Shown here: piece by piece, positions 8,871 through 21,545 of the stretch | How positions within the stretch are numbered: position 1 is the stretch's first letter | How the letters are laid out: every line of letters begins with the position of its first letter | Source: Cylindrobasidium torrendii FP15055 ss-10 | Lineage: Eukaryota; Basidiomycota; Agaricomycetes; Agaricales; Physalacriaceae | Length of the DNA stretch: 22,461 nucleotides | Assembly (NCBI GenBank): GCA_000934385.1 | Contig: KN880766.1 | Span: 1-22,461 of the forward strand | Direction: 5' to 3' | Made by a program: the position numbers and the translations under genes | Notes under the pieces: model-generated | Databases searched by the model: none | The model's input: the letters and a program-made list of their open reading frames with translations, nothing else | Told to the model about the DNA's origin: nothing

Positions 8871-9956
8871 TCACCCTTCTATCGTTATTCCAACACTGGA
8901 ATATGGATGAGCACTCGATGTCACTTTCGAAGTAAGCCCCGGAAACGCACCCCTTGCTCCAAACCACAGTTTCGTTGCCCTCCTCAATTGCTTCTCTTTC
9001 TTGTTCGCGTCCTTGTTCCTTGATTCCTCTCTCTCCCGAAGCTCTCGGACATCGTTCAACGCTGCCCTCTGTCGACGAATGCGTCTCTGGCCGTACCCCT
9101 GCAAGGCGCGCCTCATTTCGATAAGATCCGCTGGAAGGTCCTCGGCTTCATTGTCACCAAGATCTTTGGACACAGAAAAGCCCTCCAGAAACATAAGCTT
9201 CTTCAGTGCCGCTTCAACGTCCACCTTCCTCTCTGGCAGGTCTTTCTGGTATAGTGTGAACCCAAATTCGTGGCTTGTGACATCTCCATGCATGTTGGTC
9301 GCTCCAGTCCCCAGAATCGGGGAGGGAAGAGGCGGCACTCCAATTGGTATGTCGCCTAGGGTGGCTGGCGTGTGTCCACGGCTGCCTGGAGCTGAAGGGA
9401 ATGCCTGAGTGTATGGGATTTGAGCAGCTGGGTGCAGTGGACGTGGTGCAGGCATTGGACTGCCAGATGGCGAATTAGCTGGAATGGGGTGGAGTAGTGA
9501 GACAATTTGCGATACATTGCTCGATGAGGCGGAAGGGCCGTAAGGGTGGTCTGGAACAAGCTTGCGTTTGCTAGCGTTCGTTGGAATATTCGGGGGCGAG
9601 GCGCTTCTTTTTGTGTCGATTTCTTGATGATGCTCGCAGAGCGGTATATGATCTGCTACTCGTTGCGGTGAGATATCCCGCGATGGCGGGCACACCATGC
9701 GCGCAGGATCGAAATTGGTGGGCTCCTCAACATGTTGGGCATTGTGCGATGGAGTGTGAGTCTTGTTGGCCGTCCGAGACGGTTTCCTTAGCTTCGCCCG
9801 AGGCTTGGTCTTCCGAGCGTATGGGGAGTCGTGGTCGTTCACGGGAGGAGAACGAAGTGGGGCATTTCTGCCTAGGCGGTGCATGAAGGATGGTAGATTG
9901 GCTGGCCGACGTGGACCACGCTCGGGCGTTGCGGATAAAGGGGCTAGTGTGGTCAT
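8871..9956 (-). CDS. Unknown Ser/Pro-rich protein with basic C-terminal helix
   Basis: A single uninterrupted frame of 361 aa runs from ATG at 9956-9954 to the stop at 8871. The open frame extends a few codons upstream, but only with a TTG, so the ATG is chosen. Residues 1-215 are rich in Ser, Pro, Arg and Ala and look disordered. They include a basic patch (KTKPRAKLRKPSR) and a proline-rich section. A compact region from about 230 on contains FGFTLYQKDLPERKVDVEAA. A long charged helix (about 280-335, e.g. RRIRRQRAALNDVRELRERE) follows. The tail has LWFGARGAFPGL. I do not recognise the family. The basic helix could bind nucleic acid or form a coiled coil. It is transcribed divergently from the lysyl-tRNA synthetase gene. 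Confidence 0.7.
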   Translation of the reverse strand: MTTLAPLSATPERGPRRPANLPSFMHRLGRNAPLRSPPVNDHDSPYARKTKPRAKLRKPSRTANKTHTPSHNAQHVEEPTNFDPARMVCPPSRDISPQRVADHIPLCEHHQEIDTKRSASPPNIPTNASKRKLVPDHPYGPSASSSNVSQIVSLLHPIPANSPSGSPMPAPRPLHPAAQIPYTQAFPSAPGSRGHTPATLGDIPIGVPPLPSPILGTGATNMHGDVTSHEFGFTLYQKDLPERKVDVEAALKKLMFLEGFSVSKDLGDNEAEDLPADLIEMRRALQGYGQRRIRRQRAALNDVRELREREESRNKDANKKEKQLRRATKLWFGARGAFPGLTSKVTSSAHPYSSVGITIEG

Positions 9957-10375
9957 GGTATTTGACAAGGCGGAAGGAGGTGATTTCGTAGATGAGACGC
10001 TTTGCGTTGGTGCATGTTATATTCTGTCTCAAAAACAATAGCACACATTTGCGACCTGCTGCACAAACAATAACTCGAGTCGGCGAGCACAATGCTAGAG
10101 AGCGGAGTTGCCATGGAAGAGAGGGGTAAAGCGTCGGATGGTCAATTCGATGGGCCAGCGGTGGTCCTGTAAGTAGCTCGTGGTATGGAATCAAGGGTCG
10201 CTGCAGGCTGCTTTCGATCGCATATATGCACGTGGTGCGACTTTCTCTTGCCCCGGCACAATTTTCCTTTTCGGTATTTATGCTGCTATCTGTTTTCCGC
10301 CCGGCAATCTCTCGGCTCAGACCACGACCACCAAACCGCCATATTTTCCTTCCAACACCAATTTTGACGCGCGCA
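9957..10375. promoter_or_regulatory. Shared divergent promoter region
   Basis: These 419 bp separate the start codons of the unknown minus-strand gene and the lysyl-tRNA synthetase gene. The synthetase side is pyrimidine-rich (CTTTCTCTTGCCCC, TTTTCCTTTTC), typical of constitutive fungal promoters. I see no clear TATA box on that side. Regulation of both genes from this region is inferred from layout only. Confidence 0.5.
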
Positions 10376-12346
<1,971 letters not shown>

Positions 12347-13130
12347 GCCGTGCCATGTGGAAGCGCTTTTAGGCGTCAAGGGATAGTAGAAGTAGAACGT
12401 AGTCAAAAAATACCTCGTCTCGTATGGGGACTGTCCGTGGCTACTAATTTACTGTAGACGGACTTCTTGTAATAATAGATTGCTCTGCTTACAACAGTCA
12501 ACTGGGTTTGCAAGACCAAGCTAAGCAAGACACCTTGGCTTTTATAGCAGTTTATTAGTTTTCTATGTAACTGTGCAATTGCGTTCGGCAAATGCCGAGC
12601 CCTCTTCCTTCCACGCCATCACAACCATTTGGCTGGTTATCATGCAACATTTCTAGTAGCGCCAAGTCGCTTGGGAATGACCAATGAGTACTTCAGCAGC
12701 TATGGTCAGATAGCGGAAAAGAAATTCCCCCGTCACAAGCAAATGGCCCAAAGCGGTCCTATACAAAGGTGTTGTCCTAACGGGTTTGTGTGGACAGCTG
12801 CGATACACCTAGGGCTGACCCGAGTCAATAACTATCTGTTAAGTAAACTCCTACGCAATCATGTATCCAAGCAACTTCTTTTGTTCGTCGGAGTTTTGAT
12901 TCCTCTTGTCCGTTCATAAAGCAAGGCTCACGTCTCGGAGCACTAAACTTTATCAGCCGAACCTCGTGCCGGACATGTTATTGTTTTCGAAGGCCCTCTT
13001 AAATCAAGCGTGTGTCCTCGTTCCCACGCACAACATTCTCCCTCCCTTCTACTACCCGCCAAGAATTGGCTCAACGATAGTCGGGATACACCCCGATTTC
13101 TGCCTCTTTACTGCGCTGTCCTCTACAGAT
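12347..13130. other. Intergenic; 3' UTR of KRS1 and promoter of next gene
   Basis: No gene is supported in these 784 bp. The last ~120 bp before the next ATG are pyrimidine-rich (TTCTCCCTCCCTTCTACTAC), as expected for a fungal promoter or leader. Frames here are short and have no recognisable motifs. Confidence 0.5.
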
Positions 13131-14740
13131 ATGGATGCTTTCCAAATTCCCGGGGCGTTCCCTGGGACGTGGGACGACTACGACTACGATATGCCTGAAC
13201 GAGAGCATGGCCTGGCGGCGAATACAGATGCACCGCCCATACCTCCAAGGTCCCAGGCGCGCTTGGTTCCATCACATTCGGACAATTTCCCTACAGCCAC
13301 GGGCACGGAAAACCTTAATGAAGGTCCTGCTGTGGCCTCAGGCTCTAACATGCTTCGCTCGTCAGGGTCTCGCAAGTCGTCTGGTTCGCTGAAGAGCGCG
13401 AAAGTGTTCCGAGGGGAGAAGAGCAGTGACAGCCTGAAGAGCGCCTTCAGGATGGACGCCGTGAGAGTGGTCAGCGCAGAATTGTTGGGACTGGGAGTGG
13501 CGGCACAGAGGAAGCGTCAAACACAACCGCCCGCTGGCATGGTCAAGAAGATGGTCACGAATATTGAGGCGGGACCGGCAAGCAATTACACAGTACCGGA
13601 TATTCTTGTTCAAGGGCCTTCGGTGAGTCGATTTTTTCCCTCGTAGATGCTTGTGCTAATTTTATGTGAAGCCGGATAACTCGTTAGGTATATTACACCA
13701 GTCAACACACGGCCAAGTTGGGGTTGATGTTGGTGTGGGTAGTTCGAGTCATACATCGCAGCATAATCCGGTGGTATGTCTTTTGCGAGCTCCCAGTCCT
13801 GCTTTGCCTTGTTTGGAATTGCTAACAATGTTTTAGCCTTTCCCTCGCTCCGGCCATGTCAAACCAGTCTACAAGAAGGTCGATAAAGACATCGCATCGT
13901 CTTCAAAAGTACGCGCTTTCTCGACGCGTAGTTTGAAATGCTCATGGAATCACAGTCGCCGGAGCCTCACCGGGCGACATGGCCTCACGCACGTCCTGAC
14001 GGGCCAGTGTTGGTTGGTCTATCTCTAGGAGTCAGTTAGCAACGCACTGACATCTCCTGTAGCTCCTTGGGCCACCGGTTCCATCTCTTCGAGCTATTCG
14101 CGACAATGACTCCTTCGCGGAAGTCTACTGCGAGGATGGAAACTCCAGTTTTGCTGCCTTGGATGGCATGTCTCCCGATGTTTCTCCCACATCCATTGAG
14201 GTCCCGCTAGAGCAGATGTCGAGCCTTTGCCATGTCCCTAATACGGTGGTCAACTCAAGCGTTCCACATTTCATGAATGGACCTCAGATGCCAAACCACC
14301 AAATGGTCAGCCCGAGAGATCTTGGTATGTTTTGCGGAACACTTCCTATTCACATTGTGCTGATTGTTGGCCTGCTCAGATCCACGCGTGAACATGCGTA
14401 TGTTCGATGCCGGCGAGATGCAGTACATCATGAAGAGCGAGAATTTCCCAGACGGTGTGAACATCACTCTGGCGATTCAGGACTTCCTGCAGCTCCGGGA
14501 GCGTACGATGAGTGACTGCAAGAGGTTGCGTATGGCGAACGCTAAGTGCGGACCGATAGGCAGAGGTTTGTTTTCCTGGCAGTTGCTATTGTTCATGGCA
14601 CTGACAAGAGAGGTGCAGGTTATGTGTACCTTTCTGAGAAATACAACAAACCGACGTATGAATTGATGTCGCGCCGTCATATTCGTATGGTCAATGACTA
14701 TGCGAGGCGCGCTGGAAAAGGGAAAGCGAGAGGCTACTAG
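13131..14740 (+). CDS. Unknown protein, seven exons, conserved-looking C-terminus
   Basis: Exons are 13131-13622, 13672-13773, 13837-13908, 13956-14012, 14063-14324, 14380-14565 and 14619-14740 (430 aa). All introns are GT-AG and phases match throughout; intron 2 has GTATGT and a GCTAAC branch site. The protein starts MDAFQIPGAFPGTWDDYDYD. Ser-rich and Pro-rich disordered sequence with repeated SGSLKSAK/SDSLKSAF motifs (about 83-104) follows. A basic Gln/Pro stretch and AGMVKKMVTNIEAGP come next. The last ~120 residues look folded and basic: FDAGEMQYIMKSENFPDG, then FLQLRERTMSDCKRLRMANA, and a tail RRHIRMVNDYARRAGKGK. I do not recognise the family. Donor choice in exon 2 is uncertain by one codon (13770 or 13773). 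Confidence 0.75.
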
Positions 14741-15403
14741 AGAAGACGACAATGTTACGCTTGCGATGAGAAGGAAATGATTTATGACTGTATACTAATG
14801 TAACGACGGGCATAGCGATAAGGTCTACCAGTGTATCTGCATTCAAATAAAATGTGGGCCGCCCATGATGCCCTTGCAATGGCTGGATGTTGTGGATATT
14901 GATGACTTTGCCACTGTTCTTCCAAGCATGCTTCAAAACCTTAGGACCAAAGAGACATCATTATCCCCGGAAGGAGAGCACTGTCGGTCCTATTGCGGAC
15001 GAAGACACAAAGTCATAATTGCCGATCGCATTCAATGCATCGCGATCACGTTGTTATCAACCATGGCCGAGCTTGAGCATAGTATCTAAGCACCAAAGTA
15101 GTGTTTACGGTTGACATGCATCAATAAAATTGAACACTAGGCGAGAAAATAAGCTGAAAAGCCTCGTCATCGTTGAATTCACCCCGTCGAGAAAACGAAT
15201 GATGGTCACAAATACCTCCGAATGGTTAACGCTGTTCCCAGCATTCACAACTTGATTAAACACTGCCTTGTACAAGCAAGACGGCTGCCGACTTGACATG
15301 TTATACCCCACTAAAATGTGCCGCAACACTGGTGGGGCCCGAGCGATGCTCTTTAGGGCTCCGAGTTCAGCGTCCTGGGGCTCTCATTCCTACCATCACC
15401 ACC
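14741..15403. other. Intergenic; no gene found
   Basis: These 663 bp hold the 3' UTR of the preceding gene and the promoter of the amidase gene. AATAAA motifs occur at 14846-14851 (about 106 bp after the stop) and 15123-15128. The leader before the amidase ATG is TACCATCACCACC, a good start context. No coding frame looks real. Confidence 0.5.
14846..14851 (+). terminator. Possible poly(A) signal of the 13131-14740 gene
   Basis: AATAAA lies 106 bp after the stop codon, within the usual range for a fungal 3' UTR. Fungal signals are degenerate, so this is weak evidence. Confidence 0.3.
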
Positions 15404-17558
15404 ATGGCCTCGATGTTTTCTTTCCTATTCCGCAATACGGCCGCCATCGAGGAGAAACTTGCTGAACGGGAGCGGCTTCTTCTTGCAGAGCGGAAAGGAC
15501 TTTCAGCGGAGACGAGCGCGGCGTTCTTGAGGGCGTCAGGTATGGCTATCTCAATGTTTATCGGGGAAGAACCACTCAAGGGAATACCAATTCAGCGACC
15601 GAGATTGTCTCAAACATCGAGGAAGGAAAGTGGACGGCCGGAGAAGTTCTGGAAGCTTATATTTCGGCTGCGGTGAGGGCGCAGGAGGCTACGAACTGCA
15701 TAACCGAGGGTGCGTGCCAACTTGGGCTCCGTCGCCAGTTCTGATTGTATCCTCAGTACTCTTTGGCCCTGCAAGGAGTCGTGCAAAGGCATTGGACGCA
15801 TCCTATGCCTCTACAGGTCGTATTGTTGGGCCATTTCATGGGGTTCCGTTTAGCATCAAGGTGCGTCTCCATCTCACACTTACATCCACACTCCTTATTC
15901 CTCTGCATAGGACCAATGTATGCGTCTATTTTCACCCAAGCTACACTACTCACACCCTACCAGTCGACTATGAGGGATTCGACTCGACCATTGGCTTCTC
16001 GCAGTGGATAGGCAAGCCAGCCAACAAGCACGCAGCGGTCCGTCCTTTCCATACCTCCCGGCATATCTCACTTCATCTCATATACACAGCTCGTCTCCCA
16101 AATCATAGCCGCTGGCGGCATCCCGTTTGTCAAGACGAACGTCCCGCAGACCATGTTTTCCTTCGAGTGCAATAATCCACTCTGGGGTCGCACATTGAAT
16201 CCACGCGGAACAGCATTCACTTGTGGTGGTAGCTCAGGCGGCGAAGCAGCTATATTGGCGGCAGACGGAAGTGCTCTTGGGATAGGCTCGGATATTGGCG
16301 GTAGCTTGAGGATGCCTGCAGCATACTGTGGCATTTACTCGCTCAAGCCAACCGCGGGGAGGGTGTCGACGGAGGGCGGAGTGAGTGAGTGACTTCTCAA
16401 TGCCATTTTTGAGAGTTGTTGAGACCTCTTAGATCCCAGTCCTGGATTTGAGGGCATTAAGACCTCGTTTGGCCCAATGGGACGCTCAGTGGCAGACTTG
16501 GATGTGTTTTGCCGCGCCATTTTTGGCCTCGAGGACAAGTACAGACACGCCGTGCCGTTGCCCTATCGCAAATTCGACGTCAAATCGGCGTTGAAGTTTG
16601 GTTACTATACTTCAGGTATGCCACAGGCTATTCCCGAGTGTCAAGCTGAATTTCGTCCAGATGGGTTCATCAAGGCATCTCCTGCAAACAAACGCGCGGT
16701 TCTCCAATCCGTCGAGGCTCTACGGCGGCAAGGTCATGAATGTGTTGAGGTTGTGCCCCCAAGTGGTACGCATATCGTTTGGCTGATATTCACATCGCGC
16801 TGAAGGCTAGTAGGACATGAAGCACTTGAGATCTATTTGGCAATGACTTCTGCTGACGATTTTCATCGAATGACCAGCCAAATTGGCAGTGACCCAGTGG
16901 ATCCTGCCCTTTATCTGACCGTCTATGGTAGCCGGATGCCTGGTGAGTCGTATTATATGCGCTGTTTTACTGGTTGCTTATCCAACTCACAGGTTTTATC
17001 TTGTCCATTGCAACCTGGGCTCTCCGAAATATCATACACGATCCACAATTCGCTACTGTGATGGATGCCGGTGGTTCCAAGAGCTACGAGAAATACAGCA
17101 AATGGGTTGAGCGGCGCAACGAATTCGAGAAAACGTTCTTCGACGCGGTCTGGGAGCGACATGGGTTGGATGGGATCATTGCGCCTGTTCAGTCAATGCC
17201 GCAGCTGCCGCACGGCGCAGTGACCACACTCAGCCCGCTCTGTGTTGCGACAGTGCTCTATAATTTGCTGGACTACCCTGCAGGCGTTGTTCCCGTCACA
17301 CGAGTCGATGCTGGGCAGGATTGGCTCACGGAAGAGTGGGCTGTACGCGGTGGGCAAGGAAGCGGGAGCGTCTGGATTGAAGATGTTTTGTATAGGAAGG
17401 GAAAGAAATCAGTGTATAATGCGAAGGATATGGATGGCATGCCCGTAGGCGTTCAAGTTGTTGGAAAGAGGTGGGAGGACGAGAAGGTGCTGCATATGAT
17501 GCAGGTTCTGGATGAAGCGCTAGGAAAGAGAGGATTTGGGCCAGGGTCATCATTATGA
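15404..17558 (+). CDS. Amidase-signature family enzyme (fatty-acid amide hydrolase/acetamidase type)
   Basis: Ten exons: 15404-15539, 15596-15709, 15757-15860, 15911-15917, 15964-16037, 16090-16384, 16433-16615, 16661-16765, 16814-16942, 16993-17558 (570 aa). Family members hydrolyse amides with a Ser-cisSer-Lys triad. All three residues are present: K118 (PFSIKDQ), S193 (CGGSSGGEAA) and S217 (GSDIGGSLRMPA). Spacing of 75 and 24 residues agrees with mammalian FAAH. Other family blocks are ATEIVSNIEEGKWTAGEVLE, TNCITE, FVKTNVPQTM, GIYSLKPTAGR and a C-terminal GMPVGVQVVGKRW. There is no signal peptide. Exon 4 is only 7 nt and encodes the DQ right after the catalytic lysine. The acceptor of intron 1 could instead be 15580, adding five residues. 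The substrate cannot be read from sequence; it could be acetamide, fatty amides or others. Confidence 0.93.
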
Positions 17559-17729
17559 GCAGACCTCGAGTATGTTTCTATACTTCATGCCGTGTATTTT
17601 ACTGGAAAAAGCTGTTTGTATACTACTTTCCCTGCGAAGAATGTGGCGGAAATCGCGCTGCACGAGGGGCTGTCGCGTGGAGAACGTGACGGCGTGATTA
17701 TTGCCACCGGGACTTTGCTCTTGACGTCG

Positions 17730-20700
17730 ATGTCTGAATCTAGCCGACCAGAGAGCGACCCTCTGCTGTCCATGTGCGCCTCGACCCTGTGGGCGGTGGA
17801 TTCGTTTTTGACGGTGTTCGCAGCCGAGATGTAGACAACACAGAGGTGTACCCCGTCATCCACCACATACGAAATGTGCGTCGCCCGTGGTCGAGATGAA
17901 ATTACACTCATGGGGAAATCAGGATATCATAGTACGTGTTTGCGGCGATGAAGAAGTGTGCTCATTGTGAAGTGATTGTAGACCTTCATAGGTGCGTCGA
18001 GGACTTCATTGTTACCACGGATACTGACTTCCGTGCATTAGATACTCCCCTAAGCTACGAAGCCGTGCGTCCTGCACGCTTGAGCCACATCCTTATCTCA
18101 CAGTTTATCAGCTCACGGCTCCTGACCTCACCTACACCCTCATCCGGCCGCTATTCGAGAAATATGCAAACTGGCAGCGCGGTGGAAACATGTCGATTGT
18201 ATTCTGCCTCCTCCTCAACCGCGTCCACTTCATTCGCGACCAGAATATGGCATCGCACGCCATCTCACGAACACGTGCAGAACTGTGCGAGATCCTGGCG
18301 ATACGCGCACTGCGAGAATACGGCAGTGACATTTATGACCTCGTCCTGACTTTGACGACGAGCTGGTCAGTGTACTCTGGCGCGGACCCCGTTGTGATGC
18401 GCCTGGCACGCGAGGAACACGAGGACTTGGAGGAGCGCGTTGGGAATGCGATTGAAATGGCCATCCTCGGCAAGGCCAAGCGGTTCATCAAGAGTTCTGC
18501 TTGCCAAAAGGTTATCGACGGCATTTGGACGTGCGTTATTTGCTCCACATTTGGTTGAGCTCATGTCGAAACTCAGTGGCAAATACGTCTACCAAGCCAC
18601 AAGCAGTCATTCCATACTCGCAGATGTATGCTCCCAGCGTCTACTTGATCTTTGGCTCACACCATGCTAGACCTATAAACGCACGCCCATCCATTTCTAT
18701 GACCCGCATAAAGCACCGTTGCTCGACCACTACCGCTTGAAGGTTCCCTTCATTCGGTCGGCCCTGGAGTACACAAACTTCATCATCCTGTTCATCCTGT
18801 TCGTGCTTGCCATCGAGATGAACGACCTGCACCACATCAACCGATACGAATTTCTCTTCGGCGTATATGCGCTCGGATTTTCGCTCGAGAAGATGGCGGC
18901 CATGCAAGAGCATGGCATTCAAGGTTGATCCTTGCCCATCGTCAGCCCAGCGGATACTAAAGGCAGCAGTGTACGTCAAGGGAACCTGGAACGGATTCGA
19001 TGTGGCCTTCATCACGACCTACATCATCTATGTCGTCTTGCGCGTCTATGGCATCTATACACACAGTACGTCGTCCAGACATCTTGCGCAAGTTTACTCA
19101 GCATGATGTGCCATAGATTATTGGGCGCGAACGACGGGAACGTCCTTCCTTGCACTTATTGCATGCCTCATGTTCCCACGGTCAACGAACAAGCCACCCA
19201 TCTTCGTCCATGACGCTGACAGATGCACAGGCTTGCGTTCGTCACACTGAGAAACAACTTGATGGTTTTGTCTTTGCGTGCCATGATTATGCAGTTTGCG
19301 GCACTCATGCTTATTGCGGCGTTCTGTTTCTGCGGATTCTTGTATGCGCTTTGGACGTGAGCAGTATTATTTCATCTTATGGACATCCGCTAACAATGCC
19401 AAAGACTTGGAAGGAGTGGTACAACACATTCGATAGGGTGAGATGTCTGCTGGCGAAACACGACGTTACGACTGACTGGTGAGATTGCAGGACCATCGCG
19501 TGGTGGATGTTAGATCTTTGGTTCGGACTTGATGCTAGCGGGTTCCAAAATGCTCGTAAGCGTTTTCTGCCTTGTGGGTCGGAACGAGGCTGACGGGTAC
19601 AGAGGAATTCCATTCCGTTTTCGGGCCCATTCTGATGGTCACGTATGCGTGCTTGAGCAATACCCTATTGCTTACCGTCCTGGTTTCTGTTTGTCTAATT
19701 CCTTTGACGCTCGGATACGCCTCTTACGTGCATTCCTAGATTTTGTCAAATACGTTCTCCACCGTCAACGAAGATGCCGCCGCCGAAGCTATGTTCAGGA
19801 AGGCTGTCTCGACTATTGAGGGGTTTGTCCGAATCTCATATGTATTGGGTTGAAGCTGACAATGGGTCAAGTGTCAAGGCAGACTATCTATTCTCGTATC
19901 AACCGCCAGTGAACCTCGTCGCTCTCGTTATCGTTCTTCCTTCAAGCTACATCCTCACTCCCCGATATTTTCACAAGTTCAACGTCTTCATGATTCGGGT
20001 TACCAACTTCCCAATCTTGTTGCTTATTGCGCTCTATGAGAGACAAGCAAAACGACATGGAACAAATGGGTTTTATGATACCATCAGCGCTATCCTGGAG
20101 AGGATATGGGATACACTGCCTAGGGGACTGACAAAAAGGATTGCATTCTTTGATTTGGCGGGTTCGGATGCGGACATCGACGCGGTTCGTCGCTTCTCTG
20201 TACTCTCCCTGTCTTTCTTTGTGTTCATGTTGGCAACAGATTTTCGAGGTCGAGGATGAACTGATGGAGAGCAGCGCGCTCGATTCGCGGGATATCGATG
20301 TTTCCAATCCCAGTGGAACAGTCTCGCACTTCCAAAGGCGCAACTCGCCGTTTTCGTCGCCTGGGCCTCCGCTTGTTGCTGCTGGGAGGTCAGAGAGCGG
20401 GGACCGGCACGCCCATTTCGATGCCCCTCTGTCGACAGCGGAGAGGAGGCAGCAGCATAAGGAGTCCATGCAGGTATCGACGTCGCCGACAGGAGTACCG
20501 CATATGCGTGCGAGGGTGAACTCGGTGATGAGTAGAGGGCTTGAGGCAGCGCAGAGCTTCACGAGTCCACTGGCGCAGATTTTCCAGCCGTTAGTCGTGG
20601 ACGATACAGATGGGACGGAGGATGCTGTTTCCTTGGAGAATGGGAACCAAGGGCCAGCGCCGCTTGTGAGCTTTGGGCCGGCAAGTCGGAGGCGGCTGAC

Positions 20701-21061
20701 GAGCATCAGTGGGGCGGCGGTTGCGCATCGGAGGACGACGAGTGAGATTGGTCGTGTCAGTCCTCCTGGCGTGGGGAGAATGATCAGCATCAACAGGCAT
20801 AGGCGGGCAAATCCACAGGTGGATGAGTTTGGCGGCGTGCTTTCGGAGAGTCCGCAGAGTGGGAATGGATCCATTGGTGTGGGGTCTTCGCCGGGCAGAA
20901 CTGGTTCGCCTGGAGCAGTACAGATTCAGACGGCGGCGCAGATTAAGGCGGGTGAGAATGAAGGTGGGGGATTGGATAGGCGGATGGAGGAGATGGAGGA
21001 GAGGCAGAAGAGAATGGAGGCGTTGATGGAGAAGATCGCAGATGCGTTAGAGAAGAAGTGA
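17730..21061 (+). CDS. YVC1: TRP-type vacuolar cation channel, YVC1/TRPY family
   Basis: Seventeen exons: 17730-17767, 17824-17875, 17923-17931, 17982-17991, 18042-18064, 18112-18530, 18577-18625, 18671-18923, 18970-19065, 19117-19180, 19231-19356, 19405-19437, 19491-19555, 19603-19688, 19740-19822, 19872-20184, 20240-21061 (846 aa). The fungal family releases vacuolar calcium. The N-terminal cytosolic part has DTPLSYEALTAPDLTYTLIR and AKRFIKSSACQKVIDGIWT. Membrane segments lie at about 236-249, 259-271, 293-313, 322-336, 353-378 and 419-447. ALGFSLEKMAAMQEHGIQ and VKGTWNGFD are strongly diagnostic. The pore loop is TIAWWMLDLWFGLDASGF (392-409). After the last helix come TFSTVNEDAAAEAMFR and GVKADYLFSYQPP. 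The C-terminus is a long disordered Ser/Arg-rich tail ending in a coiled coil (MEEMEERQKRMEALMEKI). Exons 3 and 4 are only 9 and 10 nt. Exon 1 has a weak donor (GTCCAT), so the first 13 residues are least certain. Confidence 0.92.
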
Positions 21062-21095
21062 TAGGAAAACTGTTTGGGTGCGTGGAGGAGGTTGC

Positions 21096-21545
21096 ATTAG
21101 GATGGAGTAAAGCGGTCACGACACGGATGGCACCGAACGTTTCCTTGTCTTGCAGCGTGTTTTCCCCGCGAATAGATAATACTTGGACAGATAACCGTCG
21201 TCAAGTTCTGGAAATCTGTCTTGCTCCCTGTCTCGGCATCCATGTACACCAAGAACTTGAATGCAAACGACCTGAGGAGAGTAATAAGGATTTGAATCGT
21301 GTCGCGATGGGCCTTGGGCATTATATGCAGAAGCTTATTGCAGTCTGCTTCTTTCTGTGACACAACAATGGGATAAGCTAGGCGCGCACGACGACAGTAT
21401 AAAACTTGAACTCACATTGGGACGCAACAAACAGTTCATGTAGCCTGAAGGTCACCGAAAGGATCGGGAATGCGCAGGTCCACAAACTTAATGGATCCTG
21501 GTCAATAGCCTCCGTCAACTCTCGTGGCCTTTCGATGTTCGTAGC
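21096..21545 (-). pseudogene. RhoGAP-domain relic, frameshifted
   Basis: On the minus strand, several frames each match part of one fungal RhoGAP domain, in order. RELTEAIDQDPLS (one frame, about 21520) is followed by VDLRIPDPFGDL (another, about 21483-21446). Next is KEADCNKLLHIMPKAHRDTI, then the ETGSKTDFQNLTTVICPS block (third stretch, in the ORF 21363-21097). Last is LQDKETFGAIRVVTALL in a shifted frame (21155-21096). The shift between IIYSRGKHAA and QDKETFGAIR has no room for an intron. So at least two frameshifts are present, and part of the domain around residues after PDPF appears missing. RhoGAPs switch off Rho-type GTPases, but this copy cannot give an intact domain. Family recognition is from remembered motifs. 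Confidence 0.7.

Noticed and set aside
12629..12919. 96-codon plus-strand frame between KRS1 and the next gene
   Set aside because: No ATG context, splice sites or recognisable motif; likely chance.
15540..15595. Alternative acceptor AAG at 15578-15580 for amidase intron 1
   Set aside because: It is in phase but gives a 41-bp intron and extra residues; the CAG at 15593-15595 gives a normal 56-bp intron. Not fully excluded.
17592..17834. 80-codon plus-strand frame before and over the first exon of the channel gene
   Set aside because: It includes the ATG at 17730 in frame, but the upstream residues look non-conserved and it stops in the first intron of the model; the shorter start with splicing continues into the conserved protein.
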